A stretch of 64,000 bases of DNA, taken from contig JAJSPD010000131.1 of NCBI GenBank assembly GCA_021307315.1, positions 1 to 64,000 of the forward strand, given 5' to 3'. Shown here one piece after another: positions 22,443 through 34,100 of the stretch. The DNA is from Bisporella sp. PMI_857 (taxonomy: Eukaryota; Ascomycota; Leotiomycetes; Helotiales; Helotiaceae). The position numbers were made by a program, and so were the translations under genes. Position 1 is the first letter of the stretch, and the number at the start of each line of letters is the position of its first letter. Under the pieces are notes generated by a model. It was given only the letters and a program-made list of their open reading frames with translations, did no database searches and was not told the origin of the DNA.

Positions 22443-25400
22443 ATGGCTGATTTTACTACAACATTCCAAGACATCGCGTCAGAGACAGTGCTCACTGGCC
22501 GGAGAGAAGATATTTGTACGGTGGATGGCACAGCCAGCTTTCTTGCATTGGCTGTGAAATTGGGAGTTCCCGTGCTGGCGAGAAAGCAACTTGGCACTGG
22601 GCAAGGCCGTTCTGCCGGTGGTGGTCTTTCATTTGCTGTGTCGATAACCTCTGCCACGTTCAAATTGGAAAAAGGACTGGGTTGGGCCAATGAAACTCCG
22701 CTGGACTGGTTTGATAGGGTTGCAACTCAAAGCAGTCAGTTAGACACAGTCTTTATCAAGAACCTCGTCAACAAACGCATCCTCATTCCTCGCCACCTCA
22801 GACTTCAAGATGACGGCAAACACGACGGGCAGATTCTCCTTGCCATGGCTACCGAGATGAGAGTTCTGGCTCACAAGGAAGTCCGAAAGTCGGCCAATAT
22901 AGTGACTCTCGTTGCCATATCGTGGACTGTCCGAGAGACGAGCGGCCGCTTCTGGCCGGAGCTACTACTGGAAGGTGCTGCGCATGGCAACCTCAGCCAC
23001 TATCTCCAGGCCTCCCCAGACTTAAACTTCCGCAGCAAATCGTTAATTCTCATGGATATTTCCGCCGGGCTGGCCTTCTTACATGAGAACGGAATCGTCC
23101 ATTGTGATGTTAAGCCTGGCAATATGCTGGTCTGTGACAGCCCAGAGCGTCGAGCCGTGGGATCGATCGGAATCGCGCCTGTAATAGTTAAGCTCTGCGA
23201 CTTTGGGTGCTCTATAATTCTTTCGGACTATCCAGAAAGTCATAGGTTTTCGATTACCGTAGGAACGCCGGGGTGGATGGCGCCAGAGATTGAGCATGGT
23301 TTACCAATAAAGCCTCCAATGCTGTTCAAGACCGATATCTATAGTCTAGGATTAGTGGCAGCCACTATTTTCACCGGCGTTCGGCCTTCTCCTAGTATCA
23401 CCCACAGGAACCCCGGTAGCGAGGTTGTTCCCAGTCCAACAGATAATAGCCAAGCCCTAGTGAATTTGCTTGAACCTAATGAAGGGGTTTCGTCTAAAGG
23501 CAGAAAGCGAGAGTATTCTGACCTTGCGGAAGACGAAGATATGCCGTATCTACAGGATATAAATATCGGGATGACCAAGCGGAGAGGAGAAAGCTGCAGA
23601 TGGATGGATCGACATTCCAGAAGCAGTAGTGACCTTAATGCTTCCGACTTCACATCACCTTTGGGGACCAATTCTTCGCGATCCAGTGCTCATGTTGGAG
23701 GGCAGTTCGCACTTCTACAGATGGTGACTTCATGCACAATACAGCAGAGACCATCGGACAGAAGGGAGGCGAGGTATATATATGGCCTCTGTCAAGACAG
23801 TCTATCACGTGAGGGCAGAATAGCTAATATTGACATCCTCAAGTAGGTCTCTAACGTCATGGGATACCTGACTTGGGCTTGTTACTAACTATCAGTACTT
23901 AGTTCGGTGCTCCCGACATGCTCGGATCAGACCAAAGCGTTGACCGCACGACTCCAACCAAATGATGCAAGAGTCCCAGATGTAAGTAATGTCGCGAGTC
24001 TAAGAGGGTATTATGACTGAAAATCCTTTAGTTTGCTTTCGAGAGTACCCTTCGTACGGCAATGATACCTTCACAATGTCGGATGGAAGTTATTCGAGAT
24101 CTCCGAAGAAGAGTGGCCAACAACTCGAGTGATGCAGGACACTGCGCTTTACAACTGGCGGCCTTGATCGCTAATGGCTACTTGGGCTGCGATCGCCAAT
24201 TGTTGGAAATAGAAGTCGAAAAATACCTCACGTCTGCGGTGGCCTCCGGCAACCGACTGGCCTTGTCCGTCGCCATAAACATTTTCAACGCAATGGGTCG
24301 CGAAGTTCCCCTCAATATGCGACGGCAGGTTCAGGGTTGGTTTGAAGACCGCAGTTTTCGTCTACAAGTCGTGAATGATATCAAGTCGCTCTTCTTTCCC
24401 TTATCCCTCGATCCCATCCTCGGCAGACCTTCGGTATGGAGTATTGGTCGTTTCTCTTTAGCCCGTAGATACGATATCCAAGGAAGCCACGTCGGATTTC
24501 GCACATGGGAGAGAGAGTTTAGATGGGAGTTCAACAACTTTCTATCCTCTTCCGAGTATCACCAACTCTTGTCTGTGATTCCTATCTCACTATTTGGTAC
24601 AGATGACATTGACTGGCCGGAGCCAGACATTCTCGAGTTTGCCAACTCGATGGTCACCAAATACATCTATACCTCCGCTCTTAGCTTTGGGAAAATGGAT
24701 CTGCATGAGCGAGATTTGTTCATGGCCGAAATCCTGGAAAATGAAATTATCAACGACCCAACCAGAGTTGGCCTAACACTGCTGCAGCTTGCGGTCTGTA
24801 GAGGTGATGAGGCAGCGGCAGCTATGCTCCTCGATGTTCTTGGAGCAGATATTGATGCTTACGGGACCACAGCTCACTTAACACCCCTCTGGATTGCTTG
24901 CTTTCTCGGTAATATCGACATGGCAAGTCTGTTGTTGGCCCATAGCGCCGATTTGACCTGCACAGACTCCATGCAAGGTCTTACAGTTCTTCACCTGTTA
25001 AGTCAATTCCGAACGAAAGACGGTGTCGAAGGCATCGGATACGAAGCATTGGCAGCCGGAGTCGACATTGACGCCAAGTCTAAAAAGGATATCACCCCCC
25101 TACTAGCGTCGATGTTGGTGTTTGACTTCTCTTCCGGTGCGGCTCTCGAGTTCCTATTGGAAAATGGTGCCGACCCATTAATATTCACAATGGCAGCGAC
25201 AGAAGAGAATGCTATACCGGTTTCGCCCGTGACTCTTTGTGTACGGAACTTGGACCCCGACTTGCTTGAGCAGCTGCTTGTAGCCGCTCCTGTGAGGCCG
25301 ATCGTAGACGGACTGGCTCGCGAGATAATGGCATCTCGTTTGCAGGATATCGGATTCCAAGTCATGCGTTCGCAGACGACGTTCGGCACGATGCTTGAGG

Positions 25401-27434
25401 CAGGGAGCAGATACCGAACCGGCCTGAGACGGACATTGTGGGCCGTCAGTGGTTTAGAATACACTGAATTATTTCGAACATCACCGGCCTATCAGCCGTT
25501 GCAATATTCCTTTGCCATTGATCGCACCGATCTTCTGGAACATCTACTCGATATCAATCCGAGTGCCCCATTAGTGTGCGTGGACGAAACGGGGCAACAA
25601 GCGTCTATGCTACACGAGAGCGCTATGCGACAGAATCCCCGCGCCATAAATGTCGCTCTTCGACATGGGGCTGATGTCCAACAGTTAGTTGGGACGGCTC
25701 TCTGTGGTGATAGCCTCTCTTGGATAGTCAGGGAAGTTCCATCGATGCTTCCAGTCACTTTAGACTATCTGGACCGTCAAACACTAACGTCGCGGCATGG
25801 AAAATCCGTCAAAGAGATCCTTGAAACGCCCATGGTCGACTGTGCAGGTATTTTTGACTGCATCCTTCTTCACGGAACCTCCCAAGATCTAGATATTGCC
25901 GAAGCTATTCGTGCCAAATACGACCTGAATCATGATGCTGTCCAGCCCTTTCCACCAAACACCACAACACTGATGGGAGCATTGGTACTCTGGACCCAAA
26001 GTTACGGCGTCGATAAGCTTGCGCAGTTTCGATATCTTCTTTCCCTAAACCCGAAGCCGAGGCTTATCTTGCCATGTGGAGTAAATCTTTTCTCGCTGGC
26101 TGCAACAGTATCAAGTTGTAGTAGGTTGCCCCTCTCCTAAAACAAAGTGTTAATATCTTGCTAAACACCTTACTAAATATTATTACGCTGAAGCAATGCT
26201 TTTTGAGCAATTGGAGCTCTTTCGTATGCTGCTCGCCGCCTACCCAGAAGTAGAAAACCTCACACTCGGCCGGCGACAACTTCTACCAGCTCTTCATGTT
26301 CTCGCATCCGGTACCCATATAGAGGTCCTTCAACTGCTGCGAGAGCATGTTGAGCTCAAGCATCCGGGGAAGAAAATCCCATACAACTACGCTCATCTCC
26401 GCAATGAGATACCCGAAGGGCCTGTATTGCTTACTGCTTTGGACTGCTGCCGCTTTGGTATAACTGTCCCAGACTTCGATAAGAATGCCAATTTGAACTT
26501 GGGAGTGGGTAGAGAAAAGGAAGACATTCTGAAAATGAATGCGTTTGAGAAGTCAGAAGAGCGAGGCCAAAGGCAGCGAATCTATCAGTATCTGAGAGGC
26601 CAAGGGGCGGTGCATGGCTGGGAACTCGATGGATACTTTATCCGGTAGGTGCAGCATTCTCATGATGAATTACTCCACTTGTCGTGCAAATATACTGTCG
26701 CTGCCATAGCATATACTAAAACAGGAAAACTTAGTGGAAGTATCCTTTGGGGGGGTTCACTAAAGCATGATCGTTTTCATGCATTCCTCGAACAGATCAC
26801 AAGGAAATTTTCTTTAGGTCCATGGGAACACGGACCAGAGTTAGGTCAGTAATGATGGCCCGTCTGAACGGCCAAGTCCGTGCATGTTCTAATAAAATTC
26901 GGCAAATATAGGAGAGTTCCCATTGACGTGGTTCCCCTTTGCGTGGAGGGAGGTAGAACGCTCTGGCAGCGCTACAGATATCACTTTCCTCAGTCCGACA
27001 ATATCGGCCCTAAAGACACAAGTTAGAATATGCGAGCTAGTTTGGCGAGGAGATAACTTTTGTCTACGAGCTTGGGATCTCCCATTTGCGTCGACTCGTC
27101 TTTCGGAGGACTTAGCCTTCTATTTCTCTACTAGAGTATCAGAAAGAGAAAGGTGGACGAAGTTATGCGGAGGTGAGATCGACCCAAGTACCGCTTATGA
27201 CTTCTCTAATAACTTTTGCCAGCGATGCCACCATACGAAGCCACGAGCTATTGTGAGTCATGGGAAAGCGATTCCGGTGACCTTTTGAAATATGCCCGTC
27301 AGGGTCGAGTCTGGACGGTGGATGAAGTTAATGAGCTATCGGATGGCATTTTTATCGAATGGGCAGATGAATTCGGCCAGCTTGAGGAGGAAATTCCAGC
27401 GGCTATTAGGGCAATCGTGATGAGCTATTTCTAA
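22443..27434 (+). CDS. Protein kinase with ankyrin repeats and novel C-terminus
   Basis: Large multidomain protein, about 1533 residues. The model is join(22443-23842, 23903-23981, 24032-26120, 26194-26644, 26735-26844, 26912-27172, 27223-27434). All six introns have GT-AG ends and keep phase, three with GTAGGT and one with a perfect TACTAAC branch point. The kinase domain is complete: catalytic loop GIVHCDVKPGNML near residue 219, metal-binding CDFG near 250, and GTPGWMAPEI near 275. An acidic/basic linker follows, then a long helical region with ankyrin-type repeats (LLQLAVCRGDEAAAAMLL, LTPLWIACFLGNIDMASLLL) around 735-830 and further degenerate repeats. The last 190 residues (GSILWGGSLKHDRFHAF, FPLTWFPFAWREVE) match nothing I recognise. 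The protein could sense or phosphorylate a partner; the divergent HeLo-pseudokinase is the obvious candidate. Confidence 0.85.
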
Positions 27435-29172
27435 GCCAAGTTTACCAGATGAAGACGGAATTCTCATCTTCTACGGACACAATTCCAGGTCATAATAAGA
27501 GGAGACCATATTAGCATCTGGGTCGCTACCGGAGCTGAAAGCTAGCGACAAGGTCATAGCTGGAGGGGGGAATGATGCCCCAGGTTGAGATTCCGTTGCT
27601 GTCGGAGTGCACAGTCGTAGTGATTTCCTAATCAGGAAGTGCTTACCTGAAACAGGGAGTGCGCAATCGAAACTGGTAGTGATAGAGTATAGCATCAAAA
27701 TTTCTAAAGCAAGAGGAATTAACTCAGTGTCGATAACATTCATATTGTAAAATCGCCCCTGTAGCTGCCCCCATGGACGTTAAGGAGATGTGGGGAACGA
27801 CGATGTTGGGATTTCAGGCTAAATAAGTATCGCCAGTACTACCGGAAAATCCTTAAATCTAAGGGGCTACTTCCTACTGAAGAACCGAAGCAGGTCTCGT
27901 TGGAGCAATTTGACGGTACGATTACCCAGGCATCCCCTCCAGGCGCGGGGCGGCTTATATTCGGGTCGAACCCGCGGTCGTGCGTGGACCGCGTTCAGAA
28001 GGTGCTAGGCTACGAGCTGAAGGGGCCAAAGTTCTTAGACATCCTTGAGGACGACTTGATAGGAGCGGCGGAAGGGAGTCTAAAGCAGGTATAGCAATAA
28101 CGGGCGTACTGCCTTAGGCGACGGAAAGCTTAGAGCACCAAAGTAGCATGCAAAGAGATATATCTAAGCCTGTTTCTATTTGTTATGACCGTAGTTTGCA
28201 AACAAAGATGAACTAATCTAACAACTACGTTAGCCGGAGTGACGACGCAACTCTACTTTTTGTTTGGCTACTGAAAAATGCAGAGAAAATGCGGGAACAG
28301 CGGGTCCTTTTTATGAACAAATGACATTTGAGCCTCATACTTCTGGGCTAGGATTGATGCCGCAGCCTTTATTTCTCATAGTGGTGACTGCCTGCCTTTC
28401 AGGGAAATTGGCGTCGAAAAAAGAATTTCGTTCCTCTTGAGATCCTAGCCCATCATGCTAATTGACGAATGCCAAAACTCAAGGCAGATTCTGAAGCTAG
28501 TAAAAAAAGTACTCGAAAACACTACTGCGAAATAATCCTTTGTCACGCCCTTTCCGCTGCATATTCATGATTCCCAAGACCAATAGCCCTTCTCGCATTA
28601 TTAGCAACTCCAATGTGCTTTTTAAGCTAGAGCCAAACGACTTTAAGACTGCTGATAACTTGATAGGAGAGCACGAGGAGCTGAGAGCAACGGATTTAGA
28701 GATTAAATATTATTTCGGGCTGGATGTGTTCAGCGAGGAGAAGAAGATAAACGCTGATCTTATTATCTAGGGCATGTAGGACATAAGACTTAGCAACATT
28801 ATGTAGGCGGTTTGTAGACTGTGCTAAACTCTATCTCTATTTACGTTACTTATATTCTATTGTTGATTGCGGTCCATCACAAAATTTCTTCGAGCGGGTG
28901 GTTTTCAAATGGATCCAATATGAGAGCTAGTTCAGTCGATCTATATTTAAACATTCCCTTTCTTCTTCCTTGATCAGCCTTCGTTTTCCTCTTCCTTTCC
29001 CTATTCTCCCTCCTCTCTATCTATGCCGACATCTCCATTTTGTCTTGTACTTCTCCCGCCTTGCATAAAGATACGATAATCCTTCTCGCAATAGGTACGC
29101 AATAGTTCCTTCATATCCTCGTATACTCCGGTCTACATTAGCATATTTGAAATGAACTCGGGCGTTCGAGTC
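27435..29172. other. Stretch without a firm gene
   Basis: Between the kinase-ankyrin gene and the fructosamine kinase relic. It includes the GC-rich coding-like piece at 27822-28094 and an isolated 76-codon frame at 28540-28770 without recognisable motifs. Pyrimidine-rich promoter-like sequence lies at 28950-29040. Confidence 0.4.
27822..28094 (+). pseudogene. Coding-like GC-rich fragment, unknown
   Basis: An open frame with protein-like composition (NKYRQYYRKILKSKGLL, then QFDGTITQASPPGAGRL and KVLGYELKGPKFLDILEDDL) stands out from AT-rich surroundings by higher GC content. No convincing start lies in frame. The ATG at 27773 is in another frame that stops at 27824-27826. It may be a transposon or gene fragment; I do not recognise the family. 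Confidence 0.3.
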
Positions 29173-30346
29173 TCAGATGGTAACACACACTTCACGTTGG
29201 TTAGATCCAGGAATAAGGATTGCAGTTCCAATGTTAAATCTTAGGGAATACAGCAAGTTCCGGCCATCCCAGTCGTCCTCTTCAGTAAAGAATTGTTAGC
29301 CGACAAGACCAAAGCAAGCATACAGATTGTTCATCTGAGTCTTACCTGGTTCGGAGGGAGGGAAGTTGGATTGGTAGTTTCTCATATCCTCTACAGTACT
29401 CAGTCGGTGCCGAGGCGCCCGCCCATTCCCAACATCGTACTCGTTATGGCCATAGAATGGGCCAGCATCAAAGATGAACTGCTCTCCTGTCTTCATATCG
29501 GTAGCAGTGTTCTCATCCCAGCAGTCACCATGAAGGAGACATGGCTTGGTACTTCTACCTTCGCTTTGAAGCGGGTCTAAAAGCTTTGGGATAATCTTGT
29601 TCAGCGTAAGGTCAACCAGCTGCTCGAATTCCGGCCATGGGCCATGGTTATGCAAATCCTGGCAAACATATGAGCAAGTTGTTTTTGTACAGAGAGGCCC
29701 AGGAATCCTCCTATATATCTGTAATTTGTGTGATTGTGCCATAGCATGTGGTCGTACGGAAGTCGAATTTACCAGTCGGAGAGATAGACTTCTTGTGCAG
29801 GTCTGCCAGGCGTGTGGTGAACTTCACTGGATCCGGTGGCTGCCCTCCAACCTCACGGAACTCGACAATTATGAAATATGACTCTTTATTCTTGTATCTT
29901 CCCCATATGTATGGTCGCGGGGCCAAAGTCTCGGACACCGCGTTCAAGGTTTTCATGCTCTCGAACTCACCCTTGCACATGATTAAGCCAGTGGCTCCTG
30001 AGGCAACCTAAGACGGTCAATGAGGGGGCTTTTGAGCACGGGAGCCAGGCATACCTTGAGGAAATACTTCTCCATTTGTCCATCAGACAGTTCGGCGATT
30101 ATTTTCGCACACTTTCCCCACAAAGACATCCCATAAGCGTGGGAAGAAAGCACTGTAGTTCCAGGGATTGGGAGGCCTTCGTCTAGTTAGCAGCCTTTTC
30201 CCTTTCCCCAAGCTGAAGGAGCAGACCGTCTTACTTTCAATCACAGCCTCGTCTAGTGGAAAATCGCCAAAAGCACTAGGCGGTTCGATGTCCTCTTCTG
30301 GCATGGCATCGTTTTTCTGGTTAACATGTGGATGATTTGTCGACAT
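29173..30346 (-). pseudogene. Fructosamine-3-kinase family protein, broken
   Basis: Ketosamine/fructosamine-3-kinase fold (PF03881), which phosphorylates the sugar of glycated lysines so that it detaches. Exons 30346-30235, 30152-30055 and 30007 onward are joined by in-phase introns (GTAAGA to CTACAG; GTATGC to CTTAG). They give AYGMSLWGKCAKIIAELSDG, GEFESMKTLNAVSETLAPRP and the catalytic CLLHGDCWDENT. The coding frame has three lesions: TAG at 29711-29713 where the family has Trp (ITDI-stop-EDSW), a frameshift between about 29690 and 29650, and TAA at 29296-29298 just before QFFTEEDDWDGRNLLYSLRF. The natural stop is TGA at 29173-29175. Everything else is well conserved, so inactivation looks recent. 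Confidence 0.85.
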
Positions 30347-31174
30347 CTTGAAGGATTCTGGAATGTCGAGATGATTGATGTAGTGTTTCTGCAAACTGAA
30401 AAAGCTGCGTGCTCTAACTGAACTTGGGTGATTGAAGTCGGAAAAAGAACTCGCATAGGAATCTCTCCTTGAATTTTAATTCAATTGTGCATTGTCCCGC
30501 GCCGTAGCGATTTTACTGGGCGGATAGAAATTACGCTCGCACATTGTGTCACACAACCCCCAAGTATGCTCCAAATCCAAATGCAAGACCCCGACAATCG
30601 GCGGGTGCAGCAGATTCATTATGTGTAATTACAGTGCTTACTGGCATACCATTAAGACTATCTTACTGCAATGTCTGCCTGTTACTGATAAATATCATCG
30701 AGAGCTACTCTGTTCTAAAATTAGAATTCACAATCTTCCCTCGGGGTAAACAACCTTTTCTCAGTGGATCGCGATCGAAATATATTCTGGGTGAAGGCTA
30801 ATCGCGCCGCCTTGCGATTCAGAGGATGGTAAGAATCTGCGTCTGACTCCCCGCCAGGCTCCGACCGAAGTTCTAATCAAATCCACAGCGTCACTTCAAG
30901 AAATTGGGTGTACCCGCCATGAGCCGATTCGGGACTAGTTAGCACCCGCCTCCCGACATCCGTACTTGGTCTCTGGCTCTTTTGAGTTTTACTTTTGTTT
31001 TGTTTTTCTAAGCTTAGAATTCTACGTATTGAATCTATTTAACAGACTCCCTTTCGACGCCAGATCAGTATTTGTGGCATTAAGTCCTAAGTCTGCCACT
31101 ATAATTTTTCTCGAGATAGGGAGCAGCCGGGTGGCAGAGGCAATTTCATCATCTCACTCACGCCTTTTCGTCCC
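30347..31174. other. Gene-free stretch
   Basis: Promoter side of the fructosamine kinase relic and 3' side of the NLR gene. No additional gene supported. Confidence 0.5.
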
Positions 31175-34100
31175 CTACCGCCGGAGCAAGGTTCTAGACC
31201 TGCCAATGTTATAACCCTCATTTGCCACTGTATATGAAGCGTAATTCAGACAAACAAATGGCTCCTCAAACTTTGCGGTGATGCTGCCTCCTTCACCCAT
31301 TAGAGGCTTTAACGTGTCGAAACTTACAGTCGGGTAAAGTTTTCGTTTTGGTACTCCAAACGCCTCGCCTATAACTCCCCGTTAGTGCCCCGCAAAACTA
31401 TTCGAGAGAGAGTATAACTGAAAATAGAGATCAAACCCACCCAGGTGTTTTCCGTTCCTGGTGAAAAATGCAGTCCCACGGTCGAAATCTACGCCGCAAC
31501 CTATTGTGTCTCTTACTCCGTATGTTATCCCAGCGTACAGCTGTCCAAAATATCTCTCCAAGTAAACCTTGCCATCGCTACCATGGTAACCCCACGATCC
31601 GGAGTCGTAGCCGACAAAACTTGAGACCGAAGCGCCTTCGGTGCTGAATCCAATTCCGATGATCCTTGTTCTATGTTAGAGTGATCCGCGAGCCTCTTGC
31701 ACAATATTCTCGCTTTAAGACTCACTTTTCCTGCTCTGGTGGGCATTCATTGATCTTTACTTCAAAGTAGTAGATTCCTTCCCCAGGCATACAACAGTCG
31801 GCTCTGATCGCAGCCGAACACTGGTCCGGGAGAATGTCCTCTAGTAGCTTGTCTACGAATGACTTCAGTATTAGTCGCCTTTCCTTTCTTCAAAGAATGC
31901 GTACCATTCACACAGACGGTCAAACCGTTGTCTTTAACATCTAACACGGGATGTTTATCGCTGCAATTCCATGAAGATGGACGCTTGCGACTGGAATCTA
32001 GAGCAAAGATAAAATTAGCAGGGGACTTTTCATGACGCGAAGAACGGCAATAGAACGGTCATTATAAGCGGGTATATGCCTTTATGCGCGTTTTCTTCTG
32101 ACAACTTGCTAGCCAAAAGGCTGGCAAAGGAGTCAAGTCCACAGTATCTCACGGAGTCAATGATTGTCCACCCGTTTCTGTCCTCCGAGTCTGAGAGCGA
32201 GAATTCATTGATCAAAAGGATAGCCATGTCTGGCTGGTTGCTTGATACTGTAGCGTGAAGCGCCGCAGAATAACATCTGGCCCAATCCTCTTTCTCACGC
32301 AATTTGCTACAGATATTCTCGAATATTTTCATGTTTCCACATAGACATGCCCAGTACAAGGCATCCCTATGGCAACCATCCCGTATTCCTGGATCCCCTC
32401 CGGACCCTAGCAACAAAATAGCAATGTCTATTTTCGACGATGCGACGGCTATTATCAGCGGCGTTCTTCCAAGGCTGTCCACAAGGTTTACATCGGCGCC
32501 TCGGTCAAGAAGCCAGTGCACCCATGAAATCCTCCCTCTGGCAACGGCAAGATGGAGCGCGCTGTCGCCAGCCTTAGTCTTGGCATCAAGAGACAAGGCC
32601 ATGCTCTCTGCGTTTTCGATGAGATATTTGACAACATCGGAACTGCGCCATTTCAGGCTGTAAATTAGCAGGGGCATCTCACTTTTCTCGCCGTCCTCGC
32701 CATGGGTGACATTACCCACATCGGCACCGTTTTTCACAAGAGCTTCGACAATCGGTACTCTGTCTTGTAGAGCGGCCCGGCGCAACAGAGTATCTCCCGT
32801 CTCAGTCCGGCGATTTGGATCTACCGGTGATGGTGTCTTATATGTCAGCAGGTATGTCACGATAAGTTCCCACCCTGCCTCGACGGCGGCTTGTAGAGGG
32901 AAGCATCCGTTGGCCTTAAGGTTTGGGTCGGCACCGTGCTTGATCAGCGTTTTTACAATCTCTATCTGGCCGCTTCCGATAGCGACCAAAAGCGGTGTGC
33001 CTGCTTCTCCCTCAATCCTGTTCACCTCCGCATTATTTTGAAGCATCAACTTAACTAAGAGCAGAGACTCTGTTTCAATCGCAGCTCGAAGGGGAAACTT
33101 GTCTAAGGCCAACTTCGGGAACTTCGGACCCCTTTTGATCAGCGTTTCGCAGATTGCAAGACACTTTTGCTCCTGGTCGAGGCCATCCCTCAGTGCGTCG
33201 ATGGCGTATTCTAGTGGAGTACTCCCGTCGTCAGTCTGGACATCAAGGCTCTCGACTTTGTCTATGAGATACTCGACGGCCTTCAATCTCAGCGCCCCTG
33301 CTGCAAGGTGCATTGCCGTGGCGCCGTCGTTGTTCGTCACAGCCACGTCTGCCTTGCCTTCCGTCATCAATAGCTTGAGCATAGCGACGTTCCCTTCAGC
33401 TGCCGCGTAGTGCAGTGCCGTGGCTCCTTCATCATCGCTCTTCATATCGGGGTTCGCTCCCCCTTCGCTCAAGAGAAATCTAACGCTTTCAAGCCCTCCC
33501 TCATTGCATGCCTTATGCAGGGCTGTGCGGCCGTCCTTGTCCTTAGCCTCGACGTCCGCTTTGTATTCAAGTAGAATGCGCATGGTATCCACGCACTCGT
33601 TTTGCGCTGCCAGCATGAGCGCCGTTGTCCTGCTTGTACTCTTCTCATTAACTAACGTCGCATCTTTATTCAAAAGAGCCTTTGTCACATGCGCATTGTC
33701 ATACGCCGCGTGTAGGGGTATACATCCATATCTTTTCTCTCGAATTCTTGGATCGGCCCCACGGTTGAGGAGGAGCTGCACAATAGCGAGTCTGCCGTAG
33801 GATGCGGCTGTATAGAGTGCTGTTTCCTCGTAATCACCATTTGTTTCGTTGATCTTAGCACCGAAATCTAAGAGAATTTCCATAATTCTCTCTTGATTGC
33901 TGCCGCTAGTACATGCCGCATACAGTGGGGTCTGGTCATCCTGGCGCATGTTCAGGTCCAAGCCGGTATCGACAAGCGTTCGGACAGTTTCCACGTTGCC
34001 TCTCCTATACACTTGGTGAAGCGCACTTCGCACATGTTCGGGCAATTTTTTCAGCCCGTCGCCAAAGATCTCTGACACTAGAAGTTCTTTAAGTGCTGGA

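Noticed and set aside
28540..28770. 76-codon plus-strand frame
   Set aside because: Starts with ATG but has no recognisable family or supporting splice structure; probably chance.
30966..31214. 82-codon plus-strand frame
   Set aside because: Overlaps the SPRY 3' exon region on the other strand and has no motif.
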